A stretch of 13,611 nt of DNA from Polaromonas sp. (lineage in GTDB: Bacteria; Pseudomonadota; Gammaproteobacteria; Burkholderiales; Burkholderiaceae_C), in the NCBI GenBank assembly GCA_026786065.1, contig JAJAYS010000163.1, positions 1-13,611 on the forward strand, written 5' to 3'. Each line of letters starts with the position of its first letter. Position 1 is the stretch's first letter. Position numbers and translations under genes: made by a program. The notes beneath the pieces are model-generated. The model ran no database searches. It was not told where the DNA came from and was given only the letters and a program-made list of their open reading frames with translations. Of the stretch, positions 7,567 to 13,611 are shown piece by piece.

Positions 7567-8667
7567 CAATTCAATCGTCAAATGGTCAGCCAGATTCAGC
7601 AGTGGGGGCGGGACCTTGGATTCTCTCAAATTGGCGTTTCGGCTGTCGATCTGTCTTCGGCCGAACCGGGTCTGGCCGCCTGGCTGGCAGCGGGCTTTAA
7701 CGGCGACATGCACTACATGGCCGCCCACGGCATGCGGCGCGCCCGGCCTGCAGAGCTGGTGCCTGGCACCGTCAGCGTCGTCACCGCCCGCATGGACTAT
7801 TTGCCCGCAACGACGCTGGCCGGGCCTGGCGTCTGGCAGGCGAAGGAGCTGGCGCGCCTGCAGCGGCCGGGCGAGGCGGTGGTGTCAATGTATGCCCGCG
7901 GCCGCGACTACCACAAGGTGCTGCGCAGCCGGCTGCAAAAGCTCGGTGAAACAATCGCTGCGCACGGCGCCGAATCCGGCTTTCGGGCGTTTACCGACTC
8001 TGCCCCCGTGCTGGAGGCCGAACTGGCGGCGCGCAGCGGGCAGGGCTGGCGCGGCAAGCACACGCTGGTGCTGAGCCGCGAGGCCGGGTCGATGTTTTTC
8101 CTCGGTGAGATCTACGTCGATGTCGCGTTGCCGGCCACCGAACCGGTCACCGCCCATTGCGGCGCCTGCACCGCCTGCATCGACGTCTGCCCGACGCAGG
8201 CCATCGTTGCTCCGCATCGACTCGATGCGCGGCGCTGCATTTCTTACCTGACCATCGAGCATGCCGGGCCGATCCCGATCGAGCTGCGTCCGTTGATCGG
8301 CAACCGCATTTACGGCTGCGACGACTGCCAACTGGTGTGCCCGTGGAACAAGTTTGCGCAGCGCAGTGCGTTGCCGGACTTCGACGAGCGGGCCGGGCTG
8401 ACCGGCCAGCAGCTGACGACGCTGTTCGACTGGAGCGAGCAGGATTTTTTGCGCTACACCGAAGGCAGCGCCATCCGGCGCATCGGCCACGAACGTTGGC
8501 TGCGCAACATCGCGGTTGCGATCGGCAATGCCTTGCGCGCCACGGCCGGAGCGGGGGAGGCGGGCGCCGACGATGACGCCGCGAGGCTACGCGCCAGTCT
8601 GCGCATCCGCGAGGCAGACGGGAGCGAACTGGTGCGGGAGCACGTCCGGTGGGCTCTCAATCAATAA
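7549..8667 (+). CDS. queG: Epoxyqueuosine reductase QueG
   Basis: A 372-residue cobalamin and 4Fe-4S enzyme that reduces epoxyqueuosine to queuosine in the anticodon wobble position of tRNAs. Fe-S ligands: CGACTACIDVCP (Cys204, 207, 210, 214), Cys230 in ARRCISYLTIEH and CDDCQLVCPWNKF (Cys257, 260, 264). FTDSAPVLE contains Asp150, equivalent to the catalytic Asp of characterised QueG proteins; YARGRDYHKVLR and GNRIYG are also family signatures. The C-terminal HEAT-like tail (RRIGHERWLRNIAVAIGNAL) is present. Length is close to E. coli QueG (379). Two in-frame ATGs are possible: 7549, which overlaps the divergent tsaE by 18 bases, and 7582, which would leave 15 bases between them. Neither has a good Shine-Dalgarno; 7549 gives the more usual N-terminal length. 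Confidence 0.93.
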   Translation: MVSNSHQFNRQMVSQIQQWGRDLGFSQIGVSAVDLSSAEPGLAAWLAAGFNGDMHYMAAHGMRRARPAELVPGTVSVVTARMDYLPATTLAGPGVWQAKELARLQRPGEAVVSMYARGRDYHKVLRSRLQKLGETIAAHGAESGFRAFTDSAPVLEAELAARSGQGWRGKHTLVLSREAGSMFFLGEIYVDVALPATEPVTAHCGACTACIDVCPTQAIVAPHRLDARRCISYLTIEHAGPIPIELRPLIGNRIYGCDDCQLVCPWNKFAQRSALPDFDERAGLTGQQLTTLFDWSEQDFLRYTEGSAIRRIGHERWLRNIAVAIGNALRATAGAGEAGADDDAARLRASLRIREADGSELVREHVRWALNQ

Positions 8668-8696
8668 CCAGTCGCCCCTGAAAACCCCCCGAAACC

Positions 8697-9213
8697 CGCA
8701 TGAATGCTAGCGAATCATGGCAGACGCTGCGCACCAAATCACCCACGAATCGTTATCAGGGGAGTTGATTCCTGAGGGATTTGAGCCATGAGTACAGCAG
8801 ACTTTTTTCGCTCCCGCCTGGACGCCATGATCGACATGCGCCACCCGCTGGTCGTGCTGACTGCGCAGTTGCCCCGGGCGCGAATCGAAGCGGTGCTGGC
8901 GGCCAGGTTCTCGCATCAAGGGCGAGCCGCACGGCACGAGCGCACTGTTGATTTTTTGGGTGAGTACGCAGCAGAGTTCGGAGGCGGCGTAAGCAACGCC
9001 GGTCGCCCCCGCCTGTCGATACGCCTGATGGCTAGCCTAGTGTTCCTGAAGAACAGCTTCAACCTCAGCACGAAGAGCTGGTCGAGCGCTGGAGCGAGAA
9101 CCTGGTCTGGCGGTATTTCAGCGGCATGGGGTACTACGAGCCCCGGCTGCACTGCGGGCGCCACCCAGATCGGGCGCCTTGCCGACGGCGTCTTTCACTT
9201 CAACTTGATTTGA
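8697..9213 (+). pseudogene. Decayed 5' part of an IS5-family transposase (copy 1)
   Basis: From ATG 8788 the frame reads MSTADFFRSRLDAMIDMRHP, then VSNAGRPRLSIRLMASLVFLK, the N-terminal region of IS5-type transposases. Near 9069 one base appears lost (CTCAGCACGAAGAG where CTCAGCGACGAAGAG is expected), and the true continuation ELVERWSENLVWRYFSGM runs in another frame. Near 9154-9159 an extra base restores the first frame (ATQIGRL). After that the resemblance fades and a stop follows at 9211-9213. The catalytic DDE domain is missing. The upstream leader at about 8720-8787 (GAATCGTT, GGAGTTGATT, GAGCCATGAG) recurs in copies 2 and 3, marking a common element. No inverted ends or target-site duplications were found. 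It lies just after queG in a gene-poor stretch. Confidence 0.8.
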
Positions 9214-9525
9214 TTTTTGCAGGACCGCCTTGTTAACCGCTGCTGCTGCAGCGCTACGGTGCGTCACCGGCAAAGGACCGCACGACCCGCGCATGCTCAG
9301 GCGGCGTCATTCGCCCCATGCAGACTACAACCGCTGTGCTGCGCGAAACATTCAGACCAACTTCTCGTCGCAACTGACTGTACCGCTGCCGGTACCCGCA
9401 TGAAAATATATGCAAAAAGTATCTAAACCGAACAATATGGGGTCAGGTCTAAGATTTCCCGTGCCAACCTCTCGTTTCCAACGTCCCCGATTATTCTTGA
9501 GGCAAGTTCAGGATTGCGTATTCTC
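9214..9525. other. 312-base gap with no supported gene
   Basis: The gap lies between the transposase remnant and the end of the small - strand gene. It contains a short palindrome GTACCG-ctgc-CGGTAC (9380-9395) without a T-run, the motif GGGGTCAGGTCT (9439-9450), and an isolated 36-codon + frame at 9293-9403 with no ribosome site or recognisable motif. It may be further decayed mobile DNA. No promoter or RNA gene can be defended. Confidence 0.5.
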
Positions 9526-9834
9526 TTAAAAGTCCTTCGCAGCCTTTTTCTTCAACGCTTCCGGAATGTTGAGGGTTGCGGTGTCCCAGCCTTCAATTTC
9601 CAGAATCCTTGCCAGGCAATCTTCCATGATTTCATGCGCCTTTTCGGTCGCAAGCGCGATGGTGTTGTGTACCGCTTCGTCATTGATGGAATCGCTTGCA
9701 CAGTTCATCTGGTATTCATGCAGCTCCCGCAGTTCGAAAATCGCACTGCAGACCTGTGCCGGGCACGCACACTGGTACACCAACGCCTGATCGATGACCT
9801 TGCTGACCTGCGACGCATGAAACACTTCTTTCAT
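9526..9834 (-). CDS. Small helical Cys-containing protein of unknown function, coupled to the cyclase gene
   Basis: A 102-residue protein I do not recognise. Its ATG overlaps the stop of the upstream cyclase gene (ATGA, 9831-9834), with a G-rich GGGGG 7 bases before it, so the two are very probably co-translated. The sequence looks mostly helical and soluble, with no signal peptide or membrane segment. Cys residues lie at 22, 24, 29, 45 and 73, the first three as CxCxxxxC (QCACPAQVCS), which could bind a metal or form disulfides. The C-terminus is basic (EALKKKAAKDF). The context suggests a regulator, sensor or target of the cyclase, but this is inference only. Base composition and codon use resemble a real gene, and the exact coupling supports expression. 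Confidence 0.75.
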   Translation of the reverse strand: MKEVFHASQVSKVIDQALVYQCACPAQVCSAIFELRELHEYQMNCASDSINDEAVHNTIALATEKAHEIMEDCLARILEIEGWDTATLNIPEALKKKAAKDF

Positions 9835-10877
9835 TCATGTACCCCCATGCTCTCGTTGGACGGTTTGAACGCGACACACTCAGTGCCGTGATTGAAACCG
9901 CGGATTGACACTTTGCCGAATGCGCGTGGTGTGGGATTGGTGACCTTCGCCACTGCATTGATGTTTCCGGTCGCGATAACTTCGCCTGGATCGGCCATTT
10001 CGCACAGGCGTGCTGCGAGGTGCGCGGTGGCACCAATCACGTCGTATTGTCGCCGTTGCCCTGCGTGTTTGAAATCGCCGATCAGTCCCGCCAATACCAT
10101 TCCCTTTGCAACTCCAACTCCAAACGACAATTCCTGGGTGTTGCTTGTAATCGCCAAATCCAGAGCGCATTGCAGCGCCAGATAGGACTTGCCTGTTCCC
10201 CGAAATATTGCCATCAGGCCATCCCCGGTGTACTTGATCACGGACCCCTGGTGTTGCCTGATCTGGATGGATTGCGCGCTGAGCGATTGATTGAGCAGGT
10301 TGAAAAAGCTACGTGGAGGCATCTTCCGGATCAGTTGCGATGATCCGCGCATATCCGTGAAAAGCACAACGGCCTCAAAGAGCTCCGACTCGGCATTGTC
10401 GCTGCTCTCGATAGCAGACAAGGCGCCTTCCGGGACCAAATTTGAAAGCTGCTGCGACTTCGATTGAAGCTCACGCATCGACACCTTCACCTGGAGCAGA
10501 TCCTGCAAGGTAATGAAGAATCGCTCGTCGGACAGAGGTTTTTCAATAACTACATCGATGCCTCGCGTCTGCAGCGACCAGGTGCGAACTGCCTTCAACG
10601 CAGGGCCAGGGGAAACGATGGCGACGATTGCGGCCTGCGGCCTCATGAGTTTGACGGTGGTACAGGCGCTCAAGCTGTCAGGCTTGTCTGAGTGGTAATT
10701 GAAAATCACGACATCAGGTTGGGCTGATTCAAGTGCGCTTGGCAACTCCAGAGCGCTGTTGACGAGCTTGACATTGACGTAGCCCCGTACCGCCAGCCCT
10801 TCCATCAACAAAGATCTTGTGTAGCCATCGCTATCGATCAACATCAACTTTGAATTTTTCACAAGCCTGTCTTCCAT
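9831..10877 (-). CDS. Receiver-like/class III adenylate (or guanylate) cyclase fusion with degenerate receiver
   Basis: A 348-residue soluble protein. Residues about 8-128 form a CheY-like receiver: LMLIDSDGYTR has Asp15 and Asp17, and IEKP has the conserved Lys113. At the end of strand 3, PDVVIFNYH places Asn60 where the phospho-accepting Asp should be. A helical linker (about 128-150) leads to the class III cyclase domain (about 166-337): LFTDMRGSS (metal Asp175), GSVIKYTGDGLMAIF (Lys215, metal Asp219) and QYDVIGATAHLAARL (Asp279, His286, Arg290). Lys215 and Asp279 match the adenine-selecting pair, favouring ATP and cAMP. His286 replaces the usual transition-state Asn. Cyclic nucleotide synthesis is therefore likely but unproven, and receiver phosphorylation is unlikely. 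The gene is the first of a two-gene operon; no transmembrane region is seen. Confidence 0.88.
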   Translation of the reverse strand: MEDRLVKNSKLMLIDSDGYTRSLLMEGLAVRGYVNVKLVNSALELPSALESAQPDVVIFNYHSDKPDSLSACTTVKLMRPQAAIVAIVSPGPALKAVRTWSLQTRGIDVVIEKPLSDERFFITLQDLLQVKVSMRELQSKSQQLSNLVPEGALSAIESSDNAESELFEAVVLFTDMRGSSQLIRKMPPRSFFNLLNQSLSAQSIQIRQHQGSVIKYTGDGLMAIFRGTGKSYLALQCALDLAITSNTQELSFGVGVAKGMVLAGLIGDFKHAGQRRQYDVIGATAHLAARLCEMADPGEVIATGNINAVAKVTNPTPRAFGKVSIRGFNHGTECVAFKPSNESMGVHE

Positions 10878-10994
10878 CCCGTGACACCAGCACGCAACAA
10901 AACGTCATCGAACCCAACTTCTGCACGCCCCTCGTCCGCGCCGTGATTAATGTAATGCGAAATAAAACAAAGTCATACTAAATTGCATGCATCC

Positions 10995-11007
10995 TTGATT
11001 TAATCAA
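10995..11007. promoter_or_regulatory. Perfect palindrome TTGATTTAATCAA upstream of the cyclase gene
   Basis: The 6-base arms TTGATT and AATCAA are complementary around a single central T, 118 bases upstream of the cyclase ATG. The arms resemble FNR/CRP-family half-sites (TTGAT/ATCAA), but the spacing is 3 rather than 4 bases between the pentamers. It may be an operator; its function is not established. Confidence 0.3.
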
Positions 11008-11107
11008 TTGCCTGTTGGCGCATGCTCCGATGCGGCAAAGGCTGAACCGTCCGGCCTGCAGCTGGGCGCTAGGACTTCATCCACCGCTTTGGCTCCAGCC
11101 TGAACAC

Positions 11108-11143
11108 GCATGTGCAGGTGCATGTGCATGTGCATTTGCAGGT
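11108..11143. repeat. Six tandem GCATGT-like hexamers
   Basis: The units read GCATGT, GCAGGT, GCATGT, GCATGT, GCATTT, GCAGGT: 36 bases with period 6. It is a short imperfect microsatellite in non-coding DNA between the cyclase upstream region and the second IS remnant. Confidence 0.75.
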
Positions 11144-11244
11144 TTTCGTGGTGTGGTTTTAAATCGACTTACCGGCACACTTCGGGCAAGTCGCGGTCGG
11201 TCGAGTTGGACTTGCGGGTGTGCGGCTTCAGGTGGTGGTGATTG

Positions 11245-11630
11245 CGATGCCAACGCCGTTTCGATCCGTCGCCAAGGCGTTTGGCTTGTCAACAGCGCCA
11301 ACGGGGTTCAGATGTCGCTCATCGCGTCGAGATCGGATAAGGTCTGGTTTATTCATGGCTCGAACCTCTCAGAAATCAACTCCTCTGAAAACGATTCATG
11401 AGACATCTGGCGCATATTTTTTTACCCGAGTCGCTCGCATGCATGTAACTGCAGACGATTTTCAGGGCCAACTAAATATTCAATAAAACCGGCTTTGGAC
11501 CAATAAAAACCGGCGTTAGAAGCTATCGAAATAATAGTGACTGCAGCGAGGCTGCTGGCTTGTCCGCAGCGGCGTTGGCAAGAAAATCAGGCGACCGTCC
11601 GTGTTGCGCGTTCGCGGGAAGTCATGCAGG
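11245..11630 (-). mobile_element. Decayed 5' fragment of the IS5-family element (copy 2)
   Basis: On the - strand an ATG at 11356 is preceded by a leader (GAATCGTT, CAGAGGAGTTGATT, GAGCCATGAA) nearly the same as that before copy 1. The coding remnant aligns with the first 35-40 codons of copy 1, including CTCGACGCGATGAGCGACAT against its CTGGACGCCATGATCGACAT, but has gaps and substitutions. Nothing of the catalytic domain remains. Upstream of the leader, about 11377-11630 aligns with 12822-13083 of copy 3. Within it, CAATAAAACCGGC (11481-11493) and CAATAAAAACCGGC (11501-11514) form a direct repeat with a 20-base period. It lies directly after the globin gene on the same strand. The outer limits are approximate. 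Confidence 0.7.
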
Positions 11631-11662
11631 TAATCCTTAGCCGCCCGAGCTCGATCGTCGCA

Positions 11663-12109
11663 CTAGCCCTGCGCCGGACCGACCACCATCGAGCGATAGC
11701 TCTCGATGATGGCCATGAACTCCTTGTGCTCGCGATCTGGCACGCCGACGTGGTACAGCGTTGCGGCGATCTCGTGGGCGACGATGTCGAAGTCGCGCTG
11801 GCTCACTGACAGGTGGGCGTGGGACTCGCGCATGTCGCGGCCTGGGTAGCACTTCGGCCCACCGGTTTGCTCGATCGACCAAGCGGTAACCAGAAATTTG
11901 AAGCCGGCCTGGCCCTGCTGGGAGTGAAAGGCGGCGACGTGCGGATTGGCGTTGGCCGAGGCGTTGTCGTAGAGCCGATCGACCAGCACATCGACGGCGC
12001 CGGAGATACCGTAGGTGCCGCCGAGCGGCTCGTAGAGCGAAGCATCGGCTGGCGTTTGCTCCGCTGCGGTGGCGGCGTCGGGAAGGTCGGAACTGGTAGT
12101 AAGGTGCAT
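11663..12109 (-). CDS. Group I truncated haemoglobin (GlbN/trHb1)
   Basis: A 148-residue haem protein of the 2-over-2 globin fold. The ATG at 12109 has AAGGA a few bases upstream; an in-frame ATG at 12157 lacks one, so 12109 was chosen. The first 24 residues are Ser/Ala/Thr-rich and precede the globin core. Core landmarks are LYEPLGGTYGI, LVDRLYDNA (Tyr47, probable B10), VAAFHS (Phe61, probable CD1), PKCYPGRDMRESHAHLSV (His97, the likely proximal F8 His) and LYHVGVP. The final helix is IIESYRSMVV. Group I members bind O2 and NO and often act in NO detoxification or O2 chemistry; the exact role here is open. The gene stands alone between two IS remnants with no obvious partner. TTGACA lies upstream at 12180-12185 on the - strand but without a good -10. 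Confidence 0.9.
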   Translation of the reverse strand: MHLTTSSDLPDAATAAEQTPADASLYEPLGGTYGISGAVDVLVDRLYDNASANANPHVAAFHSQQGQAGFKFLVTAWSIEQTGGPKCYPGRDMRESHAHLSVSQRDFDIVAHEIAATLYHVGVPDREHKEFMAIIESYRSMVVGPAQG

Positions 12110-12494
12110 GGTTTCCTTGTTTAGGTGCTGCGGCAAGTAGGGATTGTGCGTTGGCAATTTCGGCAGACGACGCGGTGCTTGTCAATCGGACGGGTGCCAG
12201 CCGCACCGTGCGAAGGAAGGATTAGGGTCAGATCCCAATGCTGGTCATTTAGGACCGCTCGCCCTGAGCTTGCGAAGGGTTGCCAGCACGGAGCAAGGCT
12301 TCGACGAGCTCAGCCCGAACGGTTTCAGGACTAACCGAACAGCATTGGTTCAAAACTTCTATTTCAACTTTTGCTCGCTTTAAGGACACGGGTGCGATCT
12401 GCACACCCGAGGGCGCTGGTGTACTAGAAGTCAGGATCACAACTCGAAAAGTCGCGGTAAGCATGGCTGCAGAGAAACCGGTATCCATCCGTTT
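12110..12494. other. Intergenic region between globin gene and third IS remnant
   Basis: About 385 bases without a supported gene. It holds the upstream region of the globin gene, the motif GGGTCAGATC (12225-12234) and the palindromic repeat at 12255-12322. The open frames here have no recognisable similarity and run through the palindrome. Confidence 0.5.
12255..12322. repeat. Dispersed palindromic repeat of the CTGAGCTTGTCGAAG type
   Basis: The left arm 12255-12279 has CTGAGCTTG then CGAAGGG, and the right arm 12296-12322 has GCTTCGACGAGCTCAG, with outer CCG and CGG. The reverse complement of the right arm matches the left over CCG-TCG--CTGAGCT-G-CGAAG, with one base missing on the left. 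The loop is about 16 bases. This CTGAGCTTGTCGAAG palindrome is a frequent extragenic repeat in betaproteobacterial genomes (recalled, not searched). Confidence 0.7.
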
Positions 12495-13083
12495 CTTCCT
12501 GACATTCAATCAACTCTTCGTCGATGAGTTTGAGCGATCTCCAGGTAGCGCTGGCTCGCCATAAAGCGAATCGGCAACCGGGGCCGACCGGCGCTGCTCA
12601 CGCGGCAGACAAGCTCCTGAGCCTGCTCGTCGCCCACAAGGGCGTTGGCAACTTTCTGCCTGACCGGCGAATCCGTGCCCGCGAACTTCGGTGCCAATGC
12701 CGCCTCGACTCAACGTCAAGCCAGTGGCCTTGTCAACATCGGAAAAGGGTGTCGCACGTCGATCACCGCGTCCAGGCGGGAGCAGCAAAAGTCCGGTGTG
12801 CTCATCACCCACAGTCCTCAAAAATCAACGCCTCTCAAAAACGATTTGTCAGAGCTTTGGCGCACATTTTTTTCAAGCCAAGTCACACGCACGCATGCGG
12901 CTGCAGGCGATTTGCAGGGCCGACAAAATACTCAATAAAACTGGCTCGAGCCCCAGCAAAAAAAATGCGTTAACAGCTATCGAAATCGTAACGACGCCGG
13001 CGAGGCTGCTGGCTGGTCCGCGGCTCATTGGCGAGAAAAGGCAGGCCGCCATCGTGCGGCGGGTTTGTACGGGGTCGTGCAGG
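12495..13083 (-). mobile_element. Decayed 5' fragment of the IS5-family element (copy 3)
   Basis: On the - strand an ATG at 12805 starts MSTPDFCCSRLDAVIDVRHP, matching the copy 1 start MSTADFFRSRLDAMIDMRHP. It then reaches a TGA after about 29 codons. In another frame further on, VSSAGRPRLPIRFMASQRYL matches the VSNAGRPRLSIRLMAS block of copy 1, and DEELIE near 12520 fits its continuation. Resemblance then stops and no DDE domain is found. The leader (AAATCGTTTTTGAGAGG, GTTGATTTTTGAGG) is a diverged form of the other two. From 12822 to 13083 the sequence aligns with copy 2, including the exact AGCTATCGAAAT (12975-12986) and GCGAGGCTGCTGGCT (13000-13014). It abuts the 3' end of the permease gene. 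Confidence 0.75.
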
Positions 13084-13089
13084 GAATCG

Positions 13090-13611
13090 TCAGGCGCCCG
13101 CGCGCAACACCCCAAGCGCGAACGACAGGCTCGCCACCCCGAGCAGCGTCGAAAGCGTCACCAGCCCGGCCACATAGCCGCCGTTGTAGCCCATGCGGGT
13201 TGCCAGCACATAGCAGCTCGAGGCTGTCGGCAAGGCCGAGAAAATCAGCAAAATCGTGGTTTGATCGGCCGATAGCCTGAACGCGCTGGCGAGCCCGATG
13301 GCGACCAGTGGAATGAAGAAGTGCCGGATCGACAGCACACCGATGGCCAGCACCTTGGCCCGCGCGAGCTGGTTGAACTGCATACCGGCGCCGGCCGCCA
13401 TCAGACCCAGCGTGATCGACGCGGCACCGATGCGCGAGACCGTGGGATCCAGCCAGAGCGGCAGCTTGAACCCGAGAAAGTTGGCGACCAGTCCGGCCGC
13501 CGTCGCCAGAATCAGCGGGTTGCGCAGCAGTTCGGCGAGAAACCCGCGATCGGCGTGGCGCGCCATCGCCCAGACCGCCGCGACGTTGAACAGCGGCACG
13601 CAGACACCGAT
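13090..13611 (-). CDS. AEC (auxin efflux carrier) family permease, C-terminal part, 5' end outside window
   Basis: The frame is open through the right edge; the GTG near 13599 is an internal Val codon (IGVCVPLFNV continues beyond it). The 173 visible residues contain several hydrophobic helices (LILATAAGLVANFLGF, ITLGLMAAGAGMQ, FFIPLVAIGLASAF, ILLIFSALPTASSCYVLA, YVAGLVTLSTLLGVASL). The pattern RNPLILA, LGLMAAGAGMQ and SALPTASSCYVLATRMGYN is typical of the second half of AEC transporters, inner-membrane carriers of organic acids such as malate. The substrate cannot be read here. The gene ends 7 bases after the conserved block of the third IS remnant, so its native terminator was probably replaced or displaced. 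Confidence 0.88.
   Translation of the reverse strand: MGVCVPLFNVAAVWAMARHADRGFLAELLRNPLILATAAGLVANFLGFKLPLWLDPTVSRIGAASITLGLMAAGAGMQFNQLARAKVLAIGVLSIRHFFIPLVAIGLASAFRLSADQTTILLIFSALPTASSCYVLATRMGYNGGYVAGLVTLSTLLGVASLSFALGVLRAGA

Larger units (their letters stand above)
10878..11244. other. Intergenic region upstream of the cyclase operon, with AT-rich tract, palindrome and hexamer repeat
   Basis: The part at about 10943-11010 is AT-rich compared with its surroundings and probably holds the promoter of the - strand cyclase operon, though no convincing -35/-10 pair stands out. It contains the perfect palindrome TTGATTTAATCAA. Further right is the GCATGT hexamer repeat. Open frames here have no recognisable product. 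Confidence 0.4.

Noticed and set aside
7567..7728. 54-codon N-terminal extension of tsaE
   Set aside because: The residues do not resemble any TsaE start and are antisense to queG; the ATG at 7566 gives family-like length.
8788..9213. 141-codon frame read as an intact gene
   Set aside because: The transposase similarity switches frame twice, and the second half of the frame is the wrong phase, so it is a pseudogene.
9380..9395. GTACCG-CGGTAC stem as terminator of the cyclase operon
   Set aside because: Only 6 bp, no T-run in the direction of transcription, and about 130 bases beyond the stop.
10995..11007. Canonical FNR box
   Set aside because: The FNR consensus has four bases between TTGAT and ATCAA; here there are three. 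Kept only as an unassigned palindrome.
11015..11401. 128-codon + frame, including a Cys/Ala-rich stretch
   Set aside because: The Cys/Ala pattern comes from the GCATGT hexamer repeat, and the 3' part is antisense to IS copy 2.
12180..12185. TTGACA (- strand) as -35 of the globin promoter
   Set aside because: The hexamer 17 bases further on is CGAAAT, a poor -10, so the promoter is not supported.
1..13611. CRISPR arrays, tRNA or rRNA genes
   Set aside because: No regularly spaced direct repeats with unique spacers and no tRNA- or rRNA-like segments were seen by eye.

Overview
The window looks like a chromosomal segment from a GC-rich betaproteobacterium, most likely Burkholderiales (Comamonadaceae-like). 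This rests on three things: the EPS genes match the betaproteobacterial EpsB/L/E/F/G set in that order, AmiC, TsaE and QueG look proteobacterial, and the non-coding DNA carries dispersed palindromes and IS5-type remnants common in this group. The species cannot be told from the sequence alone.

Positions 1-5511 hold a co-directional exopolysaccharide operon on the + strand. It encodes the C-terminal part of a polyprenyl-phosphate sugar transferase (cut by the window edge), the outer-membrane barrel protein EpsL, the export protein EpsE, the Wzz-like chain-length protein EpsF and the cytoplasmic BY-kinase-like partner EpsG. Together they would start repeat-unit synthesis on undecaprenyl phosphate and control chain length and export. 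A strong hairpin separates epsL from epsE, and epsF and epsG overlap by ATGA. EpsG has two 24-residue MshEN-like motifs separated by 5 residues, which suggests cyclic-di-GMP sensing. It also has Arg in place of the Walker A Lys.

Positions 5512-8667 hold conserved housekeeping genes. A REP-like hairpin sits in the convergent gap. On the - strand tsaE (t6A tRNA modification) overlaps amiC (Tat-exported cell-wall amidase) by ATGA. Divergently, queG (epoxyqueuosine reductase) starts inside the 5' end of tsaE.

Positions 8668-13089 are gene-sparse and accessory-like. They contain three decayed 5' fragments of one IS5-family element (about 8697-9213 +, 11245-11630 -, 12495-13083 -), plus a dispersed palindrome and a hexamer repeat. 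Between these lie a two-gene - strand operon and a group I truncated haemoglobin gene. The operon encodes a receiver-like/class III nucleotidyl cyclase and a small Cys-containing protein. The cyclase lacks the receiver phospho-Asp and has His where Asn is usual in the cyclase site. A partial AEC-family permease gene runs off the right edge.

The most unusual items are the cyclase/small-protein pair, the MshEN-like EpsG, and the two IS-derived non-coding blocks next to the 3' ends of neighbouring genes. I found no CRISPR array, tRNA, rRNA or complete mobile element.
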